Origin: Herbaspirillum sp. WKF16
Lineage (GTDB): Bacteria > Pseudomonadota > Gammaproteobacteria > Burkholderiales > Burkholderiaceae_D
NCBI RefSeq assembly: GCF_028993615.1
Contig: NZ_CP118632.1
Location: 4,278,001 to 4,342,000, forward strand
Reading direction: 5' to 3'
DNA: 64,000 nt
The position numbers and the translations under genes are program-made. This document shows, in pieces, positions 41,066 to 49,756 of this stretch. Under the pieces are notes generated by a model, which searched no databases, was not told the origin of the DNA, and saw only the letters and a list, made by a program, of their open reading frames with translations. The first letter of the stretch is position 1. Each line of letters starts with the position of its first letter.

Positions 41066-42064
41066 ATGAACATGGATACCGCTGCCCCAGCACTGATCAG
41101 CCAATACCTCTCCTCACTGCGTTCCCAGCGCAAGCTGTCGGCGCACACCGTCGACGGCTATGGCCGCGACCTGCGGGAGCTGCGCGAGCTGCTTGCCCCC
41201 GCCGGCAAGGATCCCGCAGCCGGCGAGGCAGACCTCGACCTGCGCAAGACAACCCAGGTGCAGATCCGCAAATGCACTGCGCAGCTGCACGCGCGCGGCC
41301 TCAACGCGCGTTCGATCTCGCGCAAGCTGTCGGCCTGGCGGGGTTTCTTCGCATGGCTGTCGATGGAAGTCGAACTCAAGGCCAACCCGGCCGACGGCGT
41401 CAAGCCGCCCAAGAAAAGCAAGCCGTTGCCCAAGGCGCTGGCGGCCGACGACGCCGTCCGGCTGGTGTCCCAGGCCGATCCGTCCAAGGATCCCGCATCG
41501 ACGATGGCCGCCTGCAACCGGGCCATGTTCGAGTTGCTGTATTCAAGCGGATTGCGCGTCTCGGAGCTCGGCGCGATCGACATCGCGGATGTGCGCGAAG
41601 GAAAATATGAATCGGCCGGCTGGATCGCGCTGGGCGACGCCGAGGTCACCGTCACCGGCAAGGGCGGCAAGCGGCGCAAGGTGCCGGTAGGCCGCGCAGC
41701 GCTCGAAGCGATCGAGGCCTGGCTGCCGATGCGTGCGGCGCTGGTGAAGGCCGACGCCGGCCCCGACTGCCATGCGCTGTTCCTCACCGAGCGCGGCACG
41801 CGCATGTCGCCGCGCGTGACGCAGTTGCGCCTGAAGGCCCATGGCCGCTCGCTGGAAATGGCCAGCGACGTGCATCCGCACATGTTGCGCCACTCCTTTG
41901 CCACCCACGTCCTGCAGAGCTCGGGCGACCTGCGAGCGGTGCAGGAGATGCTGGGCCACGCATCGATCACGGCCACCCAGGTCTACACCGCGCTCGACTT
42001 CCAGCGCCTGGCGCAGGTGTACGACCAGGCGCACCCGCGCGCCAAGAAGAGCGAGCCCAAGTAG
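41066..42064 (+). CDS. xerC: Tyrosine recombinase XerC
   Basis: Resolves chromosome dimers at dif together with XerD and FtsK; 332 aa, about 30 longer than the E. coli protein because of an insert near residues 45-60 and an extended loop near 150. The SAM-like N-terminal domain covers residues 10-110. Catalytic residues are visible: Arg in SSGLRVSEL, Lys in GKGGKRRKV, His/Arg in HMLRHSFATH, His in LGHASITATQ and the Tyr nucleophile in VYTALDF. An ATG two codons later is an alternative start. Core-genome position argues against a mobile integrase. Confidence 0.95.
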   Translation: MNMDTAAPALISQYLSSLRSQRKLSAHTVDGYGRDLRELRELLAPAGKDPAAGEADLDLRKTTQVQIRKCTAQLHARGLNARSISRKLSAWRGFFAWLSMEVELKANPADGVKPPKKSKPLPKALAADDAVRLVSQADPSKDPASTMAACNRAMFELLYSSGLRVSELGAIDIADVREGKYESAGWIALGDAEVTVTGKGGKRRKVPVGRAALEAIEAWLPMRAALVKADAGPDCHALFLTERGTRMSPRVTQLRLKAHGRSLEMASDVHPHMLRHSFATHVLQSSGDLRAVQEMLGHASITATQVYTALDFQRLAQVYDQAHPRAKKSEPK

Positions 42065-42085
42065 GCCCGGCAATGCGGCAAGAAA

Positions 42086-42121
42086 CCGCAGCCCGCATGG
42101 GCTAAAATACGAGGGCTGCGG
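42086..42121 (+). promoter_or_regulatory. Inverted repeat surrounding the -10 box of the Fur-family gene
   Basis: CCGCAGCCC (42086-42094) and GGGCTGCGG (42113-42121) are perfect 9-bp complements with 18 bp between. The -10-like TAAAAT (42103-42108) is in the middle. A second overlapping dyad AGCCC/GGGCT lies inside. Either an operator or a weak hairpin after xerC. Confidence 0.5.
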
Positions 42122-42177
42122 CGAGTCCCGACATCGGGCTCGCGGCGACGCCACGATTCACCACGCAAAGCCGCCCC

Positions 42178-42741
42178 ATGAAAGCCAAAGCCGCCGATAT
42201 CCCCGTCAGTCGCCAGTCCAGCCAGGCCGCTTCCATGGCCCTGCTGGCCGAGGCGCAACTGCGCGAAGCCGGCGTGCGCGTGACGCAGGCGCGCGTGAAC
42301 GTGCTGGGGGCGCTGCTGGAGACGCGTAGCGCCGCCTCGCACCAGGACATCCAGGACCGCTTTGCCGGCATGGATCGCGTCACCCTCTATCGCGCGCTGG
42401 ATTGCCTGACCGAAGCGGGCCTGGCGCACAAGATCTCCAGCGACGACCGCATCTTCCGCTACAGCGCCGGCGCCGACCATCCGGAGCACGGCCTGCACGA
42501 CCACTCGCAGGGCAAGCAGCACCAGCACGGCCACTTCAAATGCACGCGCTGCGCGCGCGTGTTCTGCCTGGACGCCAGCGACGGCACCGACTTCCTGGCC
42601 ACCGTGCTGCCCGACGCCGACAAGCACAAGTCCACTGCGGCGCAGTTGCAGTCGGCACTGCGCAAGACGCTGGGCAAGGGTTTCCAGAGCCACGAGGTGG
42701 AACTGACCATCAAGGGCTGGTGCGCCGACTGCGCAGACTGA
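42178..42741 (+). CDS. Fur-family transcriptional repressor (possibly Zur)
   Basis: 187 aa. Winged helix at residues 20-100 (RVTQARVNVLGALL, DRVTLYRALDCL). The metal-binding half has CTRCARVFCL and a closing CADC, two Cys pairs for a structural zinc. A His-rich stretch (HPEHGLHDHSQGKQHQHGH) precedes the first pair and may bind a regulatory metal. His enrichment and the short dimerisation part fit Zur better than Fur, but this is inference. No metal transporter is adjacent. Confidence 0.9.
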   Translation: MKAKAADIPVSRQSSQAASMALLAEAQLREAGVRVTQARVNVLGALLETRSAASHQDIQDRFAGMDRVTLYRALDCLTEAGLAHKISSDDRIFRYSAGADHPEHGLHDHSQGKQHQHGHFKCTRCARVFCLDASDGTDFLATVLPDADKHKSTAAQLQSALRKTLGKGFQSHEVELTIKGWCADCAD

Positions 42742-42753
42742 CCCGCCCTCCCG

Positions 42754-43494
42754 CTACCTGGCGCGCGCCACACCCAGCTTCGCCAGGCGCCGCGGCAACT
42801 GGCGCACCGAACTCACCTTGACGTCGACATACGAAGGCATGCGGCTGCGCACGCGCTGCGCCGTCAGGTGGCCCAGCATCGCATTGCCGATCAGGTATTG
42901 CGTCACCCAGGCAGTGCGCACGCCCAGCTCGCGCGCGGTCTTCAGGTTGTCCACGGTATCTTCCACCAGGATGCAGCGGCGCGGATCGATCTTCTGCCGC
43001 GCCAGCAACTTGCGCAGCATCAGTCGCGACGGCTTGGGCCGCAGCTGGCGGTGCACGTGCATGGATTCGATCGAGATGTGGTGCGAGAAATGGCGGTGCA
43101 GCCCAAGGTGACGCACCAGCTGGCGCGAGTAGCGGCGCGGCGCGTTGGTCAGCAGGATCTTGCGCCCGGGCAGTTGGCCCAGCCAGCGGCCGATGCCGCG
43201 CTCGGCGCGCACCATGCCCAGCAGGTCGTCGAACAGATGCGCCTCATGCAGGAAGTCCTCGATGCGCACGCCGTGATGGCGCACCATGCCCATCAGGGTC
43301 GCGCCATACAGTTTCCAGTAATGACGGCGCAGGTGATTGACCGCCGCCTCGTCGGACGGATGTCCGCCCTGCTCCAGCACGCGCGTGATGTAGCGATTCA
43401 TGTTGGCGTTGATCGCCGGGAAGATCGCGTGCGAGGCGTTGTGCAGGGTATTGTCGAGATCGAACAGCCAGAGCGGTGTAGTATTGGACGCCAT
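42754..43494 (-). CDS. HAD-superfamily pyrimidine 5'-nucleotidase-like hydrolase
   Basis: 246 aa. Motif I is FDLDNTL (Asp12 nucleophile, Asp14 acid/base), motif II Thr in LLTNAPRRY, motif III Lys in RPKPSRL and motif IV VEDTVDNL. The helical cap lies between motifs I and II, as in the SDT1-like nucleotidases. Probably dephosphorylates small metabolites such as UMP/CMP; not proven. Convergent with the Fur gene, 12 bp between stops. E. coli also has an HAD gene (yigB) beside xerC, an interesting parallel. Confidence 0.88.
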   Translation of the reverse strand: MASNTTPLWLFDLDNTLHNASHAIFPAINANMNRYITRVLEQGGHPSDEAAVNHLRRHYWKLYGATLMGMVRHHGVRIEDFLHEAHLFDDLLGMVRAERGIGRWLGQLPGRKILLTNAPRRYSRQLVRHLGLHRHFSHHISIESMHVHRQLRPKPSRLMLRKLLARQKIDPRRCILVEDTVDNLKTARELGVRTAWVTQYLIGNAMLGHLTAQRVRSRMPSYVDVKVSSVRQLPRRLAKLGVARAR

Positions 43495-43541
43495 AAATCA
43501 AACAACGAAGCAATGAAGAAACAAGCAAGGAAAGGCAAGCG

Positions 43542-44477
43542 GTGAAAGGCTTTGCGCAACGACTGATTATAGTGACATTGGCCCTGCTGTTCAGTCTCTA
43601 CCTGCCGGCCGCGCATGTGGCGGCGGCAAGCGCGCCGCAGGCCGCCGGGCCGGCGCCCGATCGCGGCGCGCTGTACCGGGTCTCCGACGGACGCCACACC
43701 TTGCACCTGTTCGGCACCATCCACGTCGGCGCCCCCGACTTCTATCCGCTGGAACCCCGCATCGCGCGCGCGCTCAAGGAGGCGCCGGCGCTGGCCCTGG
43801 AGCTGGATCCGCAGAATACCGGCGCGCTGCAGGCTGCGGTGCTGCGCCACGGCGTCTATCCCGAGGGACGGCGGTTCGAGCAGCAGCTCGAACCGGCCCT
43901 GGCATCGCGCACGCTGGCAGCCCTGCGCCGCTACCAGTTGCCGGCGGAGCAACTGCAGAACTTCCGCCCCTGGATGCTGGCCACGGCGCTGACCGTGCAG
44001 GAGTACGCAAGCGGCGGCTACAAACCCGAACTGGCGGTGGACAGCTATCTGGCCGCTGCGGTACGCGCGCATGGCGGCAAGATCGTCGAGCTGGAAAGCG
44101 CGGAACGCCAGATATCGGTCTTCAGTCGCCTGGACGCGGCCCAGCAGGCGCAATTCCTCGCCGATACCCTCGATGAGCTGGACGACGCCGAGCTGGCGCA
44201 CAAGCTCGATGCGCTGGTCGGCGCCTGGCGCCGCGCCGACAGCGGCGGCTTCGAACAGGCCTTGAAGGAAATGGACGAAGACCAATCCTTCGCCAGCCGC
44301 TTCACCCGCCAGGCCTTGCTGGATGAGCGCAATCCCGGCCTGGCCGACGGCATCGCCGCGCTGCTGGCGGCGCAGGACAAGAGCGTGGCCGCCATCGGCA
44401 TCCTGCACCTGGTGGGGCCGGGCAGCGTGCCGGAATTGCTCGGGAAGAAGGGGCTGCGAGTGGAGAAGATCTACTGA
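43542..44477 (+). CDS. TraB/GumN family protein
   Basis: 311 aa with an N-terminal signal peptide (hydrophobic residues 8-25, then HVAAASA). The family's GTIHVG motif is near residue 58, and a second conserved GILHLVGPGSV segment is near residue 290. Fold relatives are metalloprotease-like (TIKI/PrgY), the two His-containing motifs being the putative metal site. Probably periplasmic; activity in bacteria unproven. Confidence 0.9.
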   Translation: MKGFAQRLIIVTLALLFSLYLPAAHVAAASAPQAAGPAPDRGALYRVSDGRHTLHLFGTIHVGAPDFYPLEPRIARALKEAPALALELDPQNTGALQAAVLRHGVYPEGRRFEQQLEPALASRTLAALRRYQLPAEQLQNFRPWMLATALTVQEYASGGYKPELAVDSYLAAAVRAHGGKIVELESAERQISVFSRLDAAQQAQFLADTLDELDDAELAHKLDALVGAWRRADSGGFEQALKEMDEDQSFASRFTRQALLDERNPGLADGIAALLAAQDKSVAAIGILHLVGPGSVPELLGKKGLRVEKIY

Positions 44478-44499
44478 GCTGCGAACGCCGCGCGCAAAC

Positions 44500-44530
44500 A
44501 AAAAGGGATGAGCATGCTCATCCCTTTTTT
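44500..44530. terminator. Bidirectional terminator between TraB and argB
   Basis: Five A, GGGATGAGC, AT, GCTCATCCC, six T. Shared by the convergent genes. Confidence 0.9.
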
Positions 44531-44564
44531 ATGACCGGGCTCGGCCCATGGCCGCCCGCTCGGA

Positions 44565-45458
44565 TCAGTGCGAACGGATCATGGTGCCGAAGGCCTGCTC
44601 GGTCAGCACCTCCAGCAGCAGCGAGTGCTCGATGCGGCCGTCGATGATGTGCACGGTATTCACGCCCGACTTGGCCGCGTCCAGCGCCGAAGAGATCTTG
44701 GGCAGCATGCCGCCGGAGATGGTGCCGTCGGCGAACATCTCGTCGATCTCGCGCGCCGACAGGTCGGTCAGCAGGTTGCCCGCCTTGTCTTGCACGCCGG
44801 CGATGTTGGTCATCATGATCAGCTTTTCGGCATGCAGGATTTCCGCGATCTTGCCGGCCACCACGTCGGCGTTGATGTTGTAGGCCTGGCCGTCGTCGCC
44901 GAAACCGATCGGCGAAATGATGGGGATGAAGGCGTCGTCCTGCAGCGCCTTGACCACCGCCGGATTGATCGCCTCGATCTCGCCCACGTAACCGATGTCC
45001 AGGAATTGACCCGGCTTTTCCTTGTCCGGCATCTGCATCTTGCGCGCGCGGATCAGGCCGCCATCCTTGCCGGTCAGGCCCACCGCCTGTCCGCCGTAAT
45101 GGTTGATCAGCATCACGATATCCTGCTGCACTTCACCGCCCAGCACCCACTCCACCACTTCCATGGTCTCTTCGTCGGTGATGCGCATGCCTTGCACGAA
45201 GGTGCCCTGCTTGCCGATCTTCTTGAGCGCCGCATCGATCTGCGGGCCGCCGCCGTGCACCACCACCGGGTTCATGCCGACCAGCTTCAACAAGATCACG
45301 TCACGCGCGAAGCCATGCTTCAGGCTGTCCTCGGTCATCGCATTGCCGCCGTACTTGACGACGATGGTCTTGCCGTGGAACTTGCGGATGTAAGGCAGCG
45401 CCTCGGCCAGGATTTCGGCTTTGATCTGGGGCGCTACTTTGGTGAGGTCGGTGGTCAT
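44565..45458 (-). CDS. argB: Acetylglutamate kinase
   Basis: Second step of arginine synthesis, phosphorylating N-acetylglutamate; 297 aa. Glycine-rich phosphate loop VVKYGGNAM near residue 32 and the substrate-binding [11 protein letters not shown] near residue 65; the [13 protein letters not shown] segment is near residue 195. The N-terminal extension of about 20 residues before the kinase core is the kind needed for hexamer formation and arginine feedback in many proteobacteria. Start at ATG 45458 after AGGATAT. Confidence 0.97.
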   Translation of the reverse strand: MTTDLTKVAPQIKAEILAEALPYIRKFHGKTIVVKYGGNAMTEDSLKHGFARDVILLKLVGMNPVVVHGGGPQIDAALKKIGKQGTFVQGMRITDEETMEVVEWVLGGEVQQDIVMLINHYGGQAVGLTGKDGGLIRARKMQMPDKEKPGQFLDIGYVGEIEAINPAVVKALQDDAFIPIISPIGFGDDGQAYNINADVVAGKIAEILHAEKLIMMTNIAGVQDKAGNLLTDLSAREIDEMFADGTISGGMLPKISSALDAAKSGVNTVHIIDGRIEHSLLLEVLTEQAFGTMIRSH

Positions 45459-45523
45459 GACGATATCCTGTGGCTGGATGGTGGGTAAGTTCAAGGAACG
45501 CGATTTTACATGGAAAGAACGAT

Positions 45524-45560
45524 CCGTTCGTGACGTTTAGGGGAGCCTGTGCACGAACGG
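45524..45560 (-). other. Hairpin between the SPOR gene and argB
   Basis: CCGTTCGTG (45524-45532) and CACGAACGG (45552-45560) pair perfectly with a 19-nt loop, 12 bp after the SPOR gene stop. A weak T-rich tail follows on the minus strand; it may be an inefficient terminator or an argB leader structure. Confidence 0.4.
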
Positions 45561-45571
45561 CAACGCCCGGC

Positions 45572-46354
45572 TCAGGCAGAGCAGGAGCGGATCTCCTGAT
45601 CCGGATAACCGCTCTTGATGCGCTCCAGCGCGGCGCGCGCGTCCGGCGTCAGGTCGCGCAGCTGGAACACCTGTTTGCCGGCGCCCGAGCGGCGCGCGAT
45701 GATGCGCGCGCTGCGCACGCCCTGCGAGATCAGCTGGCCGACATAGGCCTTGGCGGCGTCCTCGGTACGGAAGATTCCCAGCGAGATGCCGCTGCGCAAG
45801 GCCGGGTTGGGGAAACTGTCGGGGATCACGTAAAAGTCGGAGATGCCAAGGCGGCGCAACTCCGCGGTGCGACGGTCGGCGCCGTCACGGCCATCCTGCG
45901 GCGGAATGTAGACCATGTGACTGGTCACGTCCTGGGTCAGCTTCTGGGCGACCTTGTCGCCCAGGTTCAGGCTGGCCAGTTGGGCAGAGAAACGGCTGGC
46001 GTCGGCCGCGGTGAAATTGCCGACCTCGGTACAGGAAGGCGCGACCGCCACCTTCGGCGCGGCCGGCTGGGCCGGGACAGGAGCCGGCTGGGCCGTTGCG
46101 GCGGAAGCGGCTGTCTGCACATCCAGCTTGGCGGCATCGGCGGCCTGCGCCGGCGCAGCTTCTTGCGTGCGCACCGGCGGCACCAGCTTCTCGCTGTTGG
46201 GGGGAAGAATGCTCAACTGCTCGGGGCGCAGTTGTTCGGCCAGGCGCTGCGGCTCGCGGCGCTCGGACGCCGCCGCGCCCAAATAGCCGCGCTGCAGCCC
46301 GAACAGCACCACGTTGCCCACCAGCAGTAGCCAAAAAAGCAATTTCAGCTTCAT
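45572..46354 (-). CDS. SPOR-domain membrane protein
   Basis: 260 aa. One N-terminal membrane helix (about residues 4-20), then an Ala/Pro/Gln-rich periplasmic linker (about 65-100), then a C-terminal SPOR-like domain (about 145-235) ending with SLGIFRTEDAAKAYVGQL and ARIIAR. SPOR domains bind denuded peptidoglycan at the septum. Gene order birA-coaX-SPOR is shared by many betaproteobacteria. Specific role unknown. Confidence 0.85.
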   Translation of the reverse strand: MKLKLLFWLLLVGNVVLFGLQRGYLGAAASERREPQRLAEQLRPEQLSILPPNSEKLVPPVRTQEAAPAQAADAAKLDVQTAASAATAQPAPVPAQPAAPKVAVAPSCTEVGNFTAADASRFSAQLASLNLGDKVAQKLTQDVTSHMVYIPPQDGRDGADRRTAELRRLGISDFYVIPDSFPNPALRSGISLGIFRTEDAAKAYVGQLISQGVRSARIIARRSGAGKQVFQLRDLTPDARAALERIKSGYPDQEIRSCSA

Positions 46355-46398
46355 CCGTGCCTTGTCTTCCTTTGCATCGTCACGCGGCGGCGCCAGAC

Positions 46399-47172
46399 TC
46401 AGCCGCCATGGGTCATGACCGCATACAAGCCGGCCAAGACCAGATTATCCACTTTTTCCAGCGGCGCGGCGCCGGTCGCCAGGTGCGGCGCCAGCACGGC
46501 GCCGGCGCCGCCGGCCAACACGCAGCGCAGCGCGCGATCCGGCCGCTGGCGGCGGCGCTCGGCCAACGCGTGCTCGATGGCGCCGGCCTGGGCCGCGATG
46601 CAGCCGGAGACGATGGCGTCCACCGTGTTGTCGGCGAAGACGCGCGCCGGCGGCGCCAGCTCGCCGATCTGCGGCAGCTGCGCCGTGTTCAGGGCCAGCG
46701 AGGTCGCCATCGTTCCCAGACCCGGCAGGATCATGCCGCCCTCGAACACGCCCTCGGCGCTGACCGCATCGATCGTGGTGGCGGTGCCGCAGGTGGCCAC
46801 CACCAGCTCCTCACCTGGAAACATCGCGCGCGCGCCGATGGCGGCCGCAAAGCGGTCGCTGCCGAGCTGGCAGGGATTGCGATAGCCGTTGCGCAGGCCG
46901 GCGCGCTGGGCCGAGGAGGCGAACCATTCAATGTCCAGGCCGGCGCCGAACGCCTGCCGCAGCGCCGCCTCCAGGTCGTCGCGCAGCACCGGGCCGGCGA
47001 CATTGGATACACAGGCGGCCGACAGCGTCAGCCCCAGTGCCGACCACAGCGCCGGCAACTCTCCGAGCTCGCCGCGCCCGAGGGCGCCGTGGTGCAGCCA
47101 GCGCCCGTTTCCGGCCGGGGCGGCGACGGCCCATTTGATGCGGGTATTGCCGGCGTCGATCAGCAGCAGCAT
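46399..47172 (-). CDS. coaX: Type III pantothenate kinase
   Basis: First step of coenzyme A synthesis; 257 aa. The ASKHA fold opens with MLLLIDAGNTRIKWA (phosphate 1 motif). TCGTATTIDAV and GGMILPGLGTM near residue 120-145 are family hallmarks. The ATG at 47172 is chosen because AGGA lies 7 nt upstream; a TTG two codons earlier is an alternative. It starts three bases after the birA stop codon begins overlapping, effectively coupled. Confidence 0.95.
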   Translation of the reverse strand: MLLLIDAGNTRIKWAVAAPAGNGRWLHHGALGRGELGELPALWSALGLTLSAACVSNVAGPVLRDDLEAALRQAFGAGLDIEWFASSAQRAGLRNGYRNPCQLGSDRFAAAIGARAMFPGEELVVATCGTATTIDAVSAEGVFEGGMILPGLGTMATSLALNTAQLPQIGELAPPARVFADNTVDAIVSGCIAAQAGAIEHALAERRRQRPDRALRCVLAGGAGAVLAPHLATGAAPLEKVDNLVLAGLYAVMTHGG

Positions 47173-47174
47173 CG

Positions 47175-48035
47175 TCAATCCTGCAGGCGCAACGACAGGT
47201 CGCCGGCCAGTACCGCGACCTGTCCGGCATCGGTGTCGATCAGGAAGCGGCCCATCATGTCGACGCCGGCGGCCATGCCTTCATGCACGGTGCGGCCGTT
47301 GTCGAGGATGCGGACCGGCTGGCCGGCGTAGGCGTGCAGCGCCTGCCAGCGCTCGACGAAGGCGCCGAAGCCGCGCAGCTCGAACTCCGCCAGCACATCG
47401 ACCAGCGCGCTGGTGATGACGGCCAGCACCGTCTCGCGCGGCTGCTTCTGCAATTCGGGCGCGGCGCCGATGGCGCGCTGCAGTTCGGCTTCCAGCTCCG
47501 GCGGCGCCGCCAGGTTCAGGCCGATGCCGATCACCGCCCAGGTGGCCTGGCCGCGTTCGCCGTCGGCCGCGGTTTCGATCAGGATGCCGGCCATCTTGGC
47601 GCCGTCGCGCAACAGGTCGTTGGGCCATTTCAACTGCACCGGCACGCCGAACACGCGCAGCGCCTCGGCCAGCGCGACGCCGACCGCCAGCGGCAGGCCC
47701 AGCAAGGCATGCAAGGGACGCTCGAAACGCCACGCCAGCGAAAACAGCAGCGACGATTCCGGGGTGGTGCGCCAGGGGCGGCCGGCCCGGCCGCGGCCGG
47801 CAGTCTGGCGGTCGGCCACGCGCAGCAGTGGGCGTTGCAGGCTCGGCACGCGCTGCATCAGGTCGACGCTGGTGGAGCCGGTGCGCGCCACCGCTTCGAC
47901 ATCGATGCGCTGGAGAACGGGATTGCCGGCGCCTGCCAGCAGCGTGGCGATGCGCCCGGCATGCACCAGCGCGGAATCGCCCTCGCCGCCGGCGTCCAGG
48001 GCAGCCGGGGAAGGCAACTTGGAAGTCATGTTCAT
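47175..48035 (-). CDS. birA: Biotin--[acetyl-CoA-carboxylase] ligase
   Basis: Attaches biotin to the carboxyl carrier protein; about 286 aa. The catalytic domain shows GSTSVDLMQR, the biotinyl-AMP loop GRGRAGRPW, and LKWPNDLL. There is no N-terminal winged helix, so this is the non-regulatory class. Start uncertain (48044, 48035 or 48029): no ribosome site is visible, and a TACAAT -10-like box on the minus strand lies directly upstream, so the message may be nearly leaderless. Co-transcribed with coaX. Confidence 0.93.
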   Translation of the reverse strand: MNMTSKLPSPAALDAGGEGDSALVHAGRIATLLAGAGNPVLQRIDVEAVARTGSTSVDLMQRVPSLQRPLLRVADRQTAGRGRAGRPWRTTPESSLLFSLAWRFERPLHALLGLPLAVGVALAEALRVFGVPVQLKWPNDLLRDGAKMAGILIETAADGERGQATWAVIGIGLNLAAPPELEAELQRAIGAAPELQKQPRETVLAVITSALVDVLAEFELRGFGAFVERWQALHAYAGQPVRILDNGRTVHEGMAAGVDMMGRFLIDTDAGQVAVLAGDLSLRLQD

Positions 48036-48162
48036 AGCGCGCATTGTAACGGCAGATGGCCGCCAAGCGGCGTCTTGCGGCCACCCCGTAACCGTCCCCG
48101 ACAGGACGCAAAGCCGGGCGCAGCCACTGCGGGCGCCGCTGAAATCGGTTACCCTCTGGCCC

Positions 48163-49320
48163 ATGCAAGCCAAGCCCGACACCAAGGCCGCGCCATCGTC
48201 CCAGGCCGTCGTTCCCCTCGCGCCCGCCGCCTCCTCCTTCGCGCGGGTGAGCCTGCTGGTGTACGCGCTGCTGATCGTGTACGCCAGCTGGTATCCGTTC
48301 TCCGGCTGGCGCGACATGGGCCTGGGCCCGTTCGACTACCTGTGGGCGCGCCTGCCCTATTACTGGACCGGCTTCGACGTCTGGACCAACATCGCCGGCT
48401 ACGCGCCGCTGGGCATGCTGCTGGTGTTCGCGATGTATCCGCGCATCCGCCCGCTGTGGGCGATCTGGCCGGCCACCCTGGCCGGCGTGCTGCTGTCGGC
48501 CTGCATGGAGGCGGTGCAGACCTACCTGCCGACCCGCATCCCGTCGAACCTCGACCTCATCACCAATTCCTGCGGCGTGTTCCTGGGCGCCCTGCTGGGC
48601 GCGGCCAGCGGCCGCTACTTCCTGCGCGAAAGCCGCTTCCTCGCCATGCGGCGGCGCTGGTTCTCCGGCGAAGCCAGCCGGGGACTGGCGGTGGCCGGCC
48701 TGTGGCCGCTGGCGCTGATCTACCCGCAAAACCACCTGTTCGGCCTGGGCCACCTGGTGCCGCCGCTGTCGGCCTTCTTTTCCGACCTGCTGGACACCCC
48801 CATCGACCTGGCCACCAGCTGGATCAACAATGCCCAGCTGAGCGCCGAGCAATATTGGCTGGCCGACGTCATCGTCACCGCCTGCGGCCTGACCGGCGCG
48901 GCGCTGTTGTTCCTGCTCCTGCTGCGGCGGCAGGCGCCGCGCCGCGCGCTGCTGCCGCTCTACCTGCTGGCCTGCATCGCGGTGAAGTCGCTGGCCTGCG
49001 CGCTGTTCTTCGCGCCGCAGAACGCCTTCGTCTGGATCTCCCCCAGCGCGGCCGGCGGCATCGTGCTGGGCGCGATGATGGTGGCCGGCCTCTCGTTTGC
49101 CCCGCCCACCGCCCAGCGCCGGGTGGCGGCGTTGGCGCTGATCCTGAGCCTGGCCGCGACCAACGCGGTGCCGGCCAATCCCTATTACATTTCCACGCTG
49201 GAGACCTGGGTCCAGGGCAAATTCCTCAACTTCGACGGCGCCGCGCAATTCCTGTCGGTGCTGTGGCCCTTCCTGGCGATCTGGTTCCTCTATCATCCCG
49301 TGCACCGGAAACAAAAGTGA
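48163..49320 (+). CDS. VanZ-like family membrane protein
   Basis: 385 aa with about nine hydrophobic segments. The N-terminal half fits VanZ: a helix at residues 28-46, the DVWTNIAGYAPLGMLL motif, and EAVQTYLPTRIPSNLDLI with conserved acidic and Asn/Asp residues. VanZ itself gives teicoplanin resistance, but most family members, including this one, have no known role. Start at the ATG giving MQAKPDTK; the frame continues upstream opposite birA, a shadow. A Pro-rich segment precedes the first helix. Confidence 0.87.
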   Translation: MQAKPDTKAAPSSQAVVPLAPAASSFARVSLLVYALLIVYASWYPFSGWRDMGLGPFDYLWARLPYYWTGFDVWTNIAGYAPLGMLLVFAMYPRIRPLWAIWPATLAGVLLSACMEAVQTYLPTRIPSNLDLITNSCGVFLGALLGAASGRYFLRESRFLAMRRRWFSGEASRGLAVAGLWPLALIYPQNHLFGLGHLVPPLSAFFSDLLDTPIDLATSWINNAQLSAEQYWLADVIVTACGLTGAALLFLLLLRRQAPRRALLPLYLLACIAVKSLACALFFAPQNAFVWISPSAAGGIVLGAMMVAGLSFAPPTAQRRVAALALILSLAATNAVPANPYYISTLETWVQGKFLNFDGAAQFLSVLWPFLAIWFLYHPVHRKQK

Positions 49321-49413
49321 CCGGGGTGTATCATTGAGCCTTTGCCGCAACGCCGCGCCCAGCATGGCTGACAGCGCGCTGACGCGGCGCCGCACTCACG
49401 GAGCCAACCGCAC

Positions 49414-49734
49414 ATGAGCGACAAGCCCTTCTACGAACACCACGTTTTCTTCTGCCTCAACCAGCGCAAGCCGGGTGAGCGCACCTGCTGCGCCGACAAG
49501 GGCGCGCAGGCCGCGCAGGAGCATGCCAAGAAGCGCATCAAGCAACTCGGACTGGCCGGCGAAGGAAAGGTGCGCATCAACAAGGCCGGCTGCCTGGAAC
49601 GCTGCGAGGAAGGCCCGGTGGTGGTCATCTATCCGCAAGGCACCTGGTACACCTTCGTCGACAATGAAGACATCGACGAGATCATCGACACCCACATCGT
49701 CGGCGGCAAGATCGTCGACCGCTTGAAAATCTGA
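49414..49734 (+). CDS. Thioredoxin-like [2Fe-2S] ferredoxin
   Basis: 106 aa. Cysteines are spaced as in the thioredoxin-like ferredoxins: Cys14 in VFFCLNQR, Cys25-Cys26 in RTCCADKG, then Cys60 and Cys64 in KAGCLERCEEGPVVV. The fold is shared with NuoE. It is a small cytosolic electron carrier; the partner is unknown. 22 bp before the hydrolase gene, likely one transcript. Confidence 0.9.
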   Translation: MSDKPFYEHHVFFCLNQRKPGERTCCADKGAQAAQEHAKKRIKQLGLAGEGKVRINKAGCLERCEEGPVVVIYPQGTWYTFVDNEDIDEIIDTHIVGGKIVDRLKI

Positions 49735-49756
49735 GTGACCCCACCCCAAGCAAGCA

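Noticed and set aside
41066..42064. Tyrosine recombinase as an integrase of a genomic island
   Set aside because: Its DUF484 partner and core neighbours mark it as XerC; no attachment-site repeats or cargo genes are visible.
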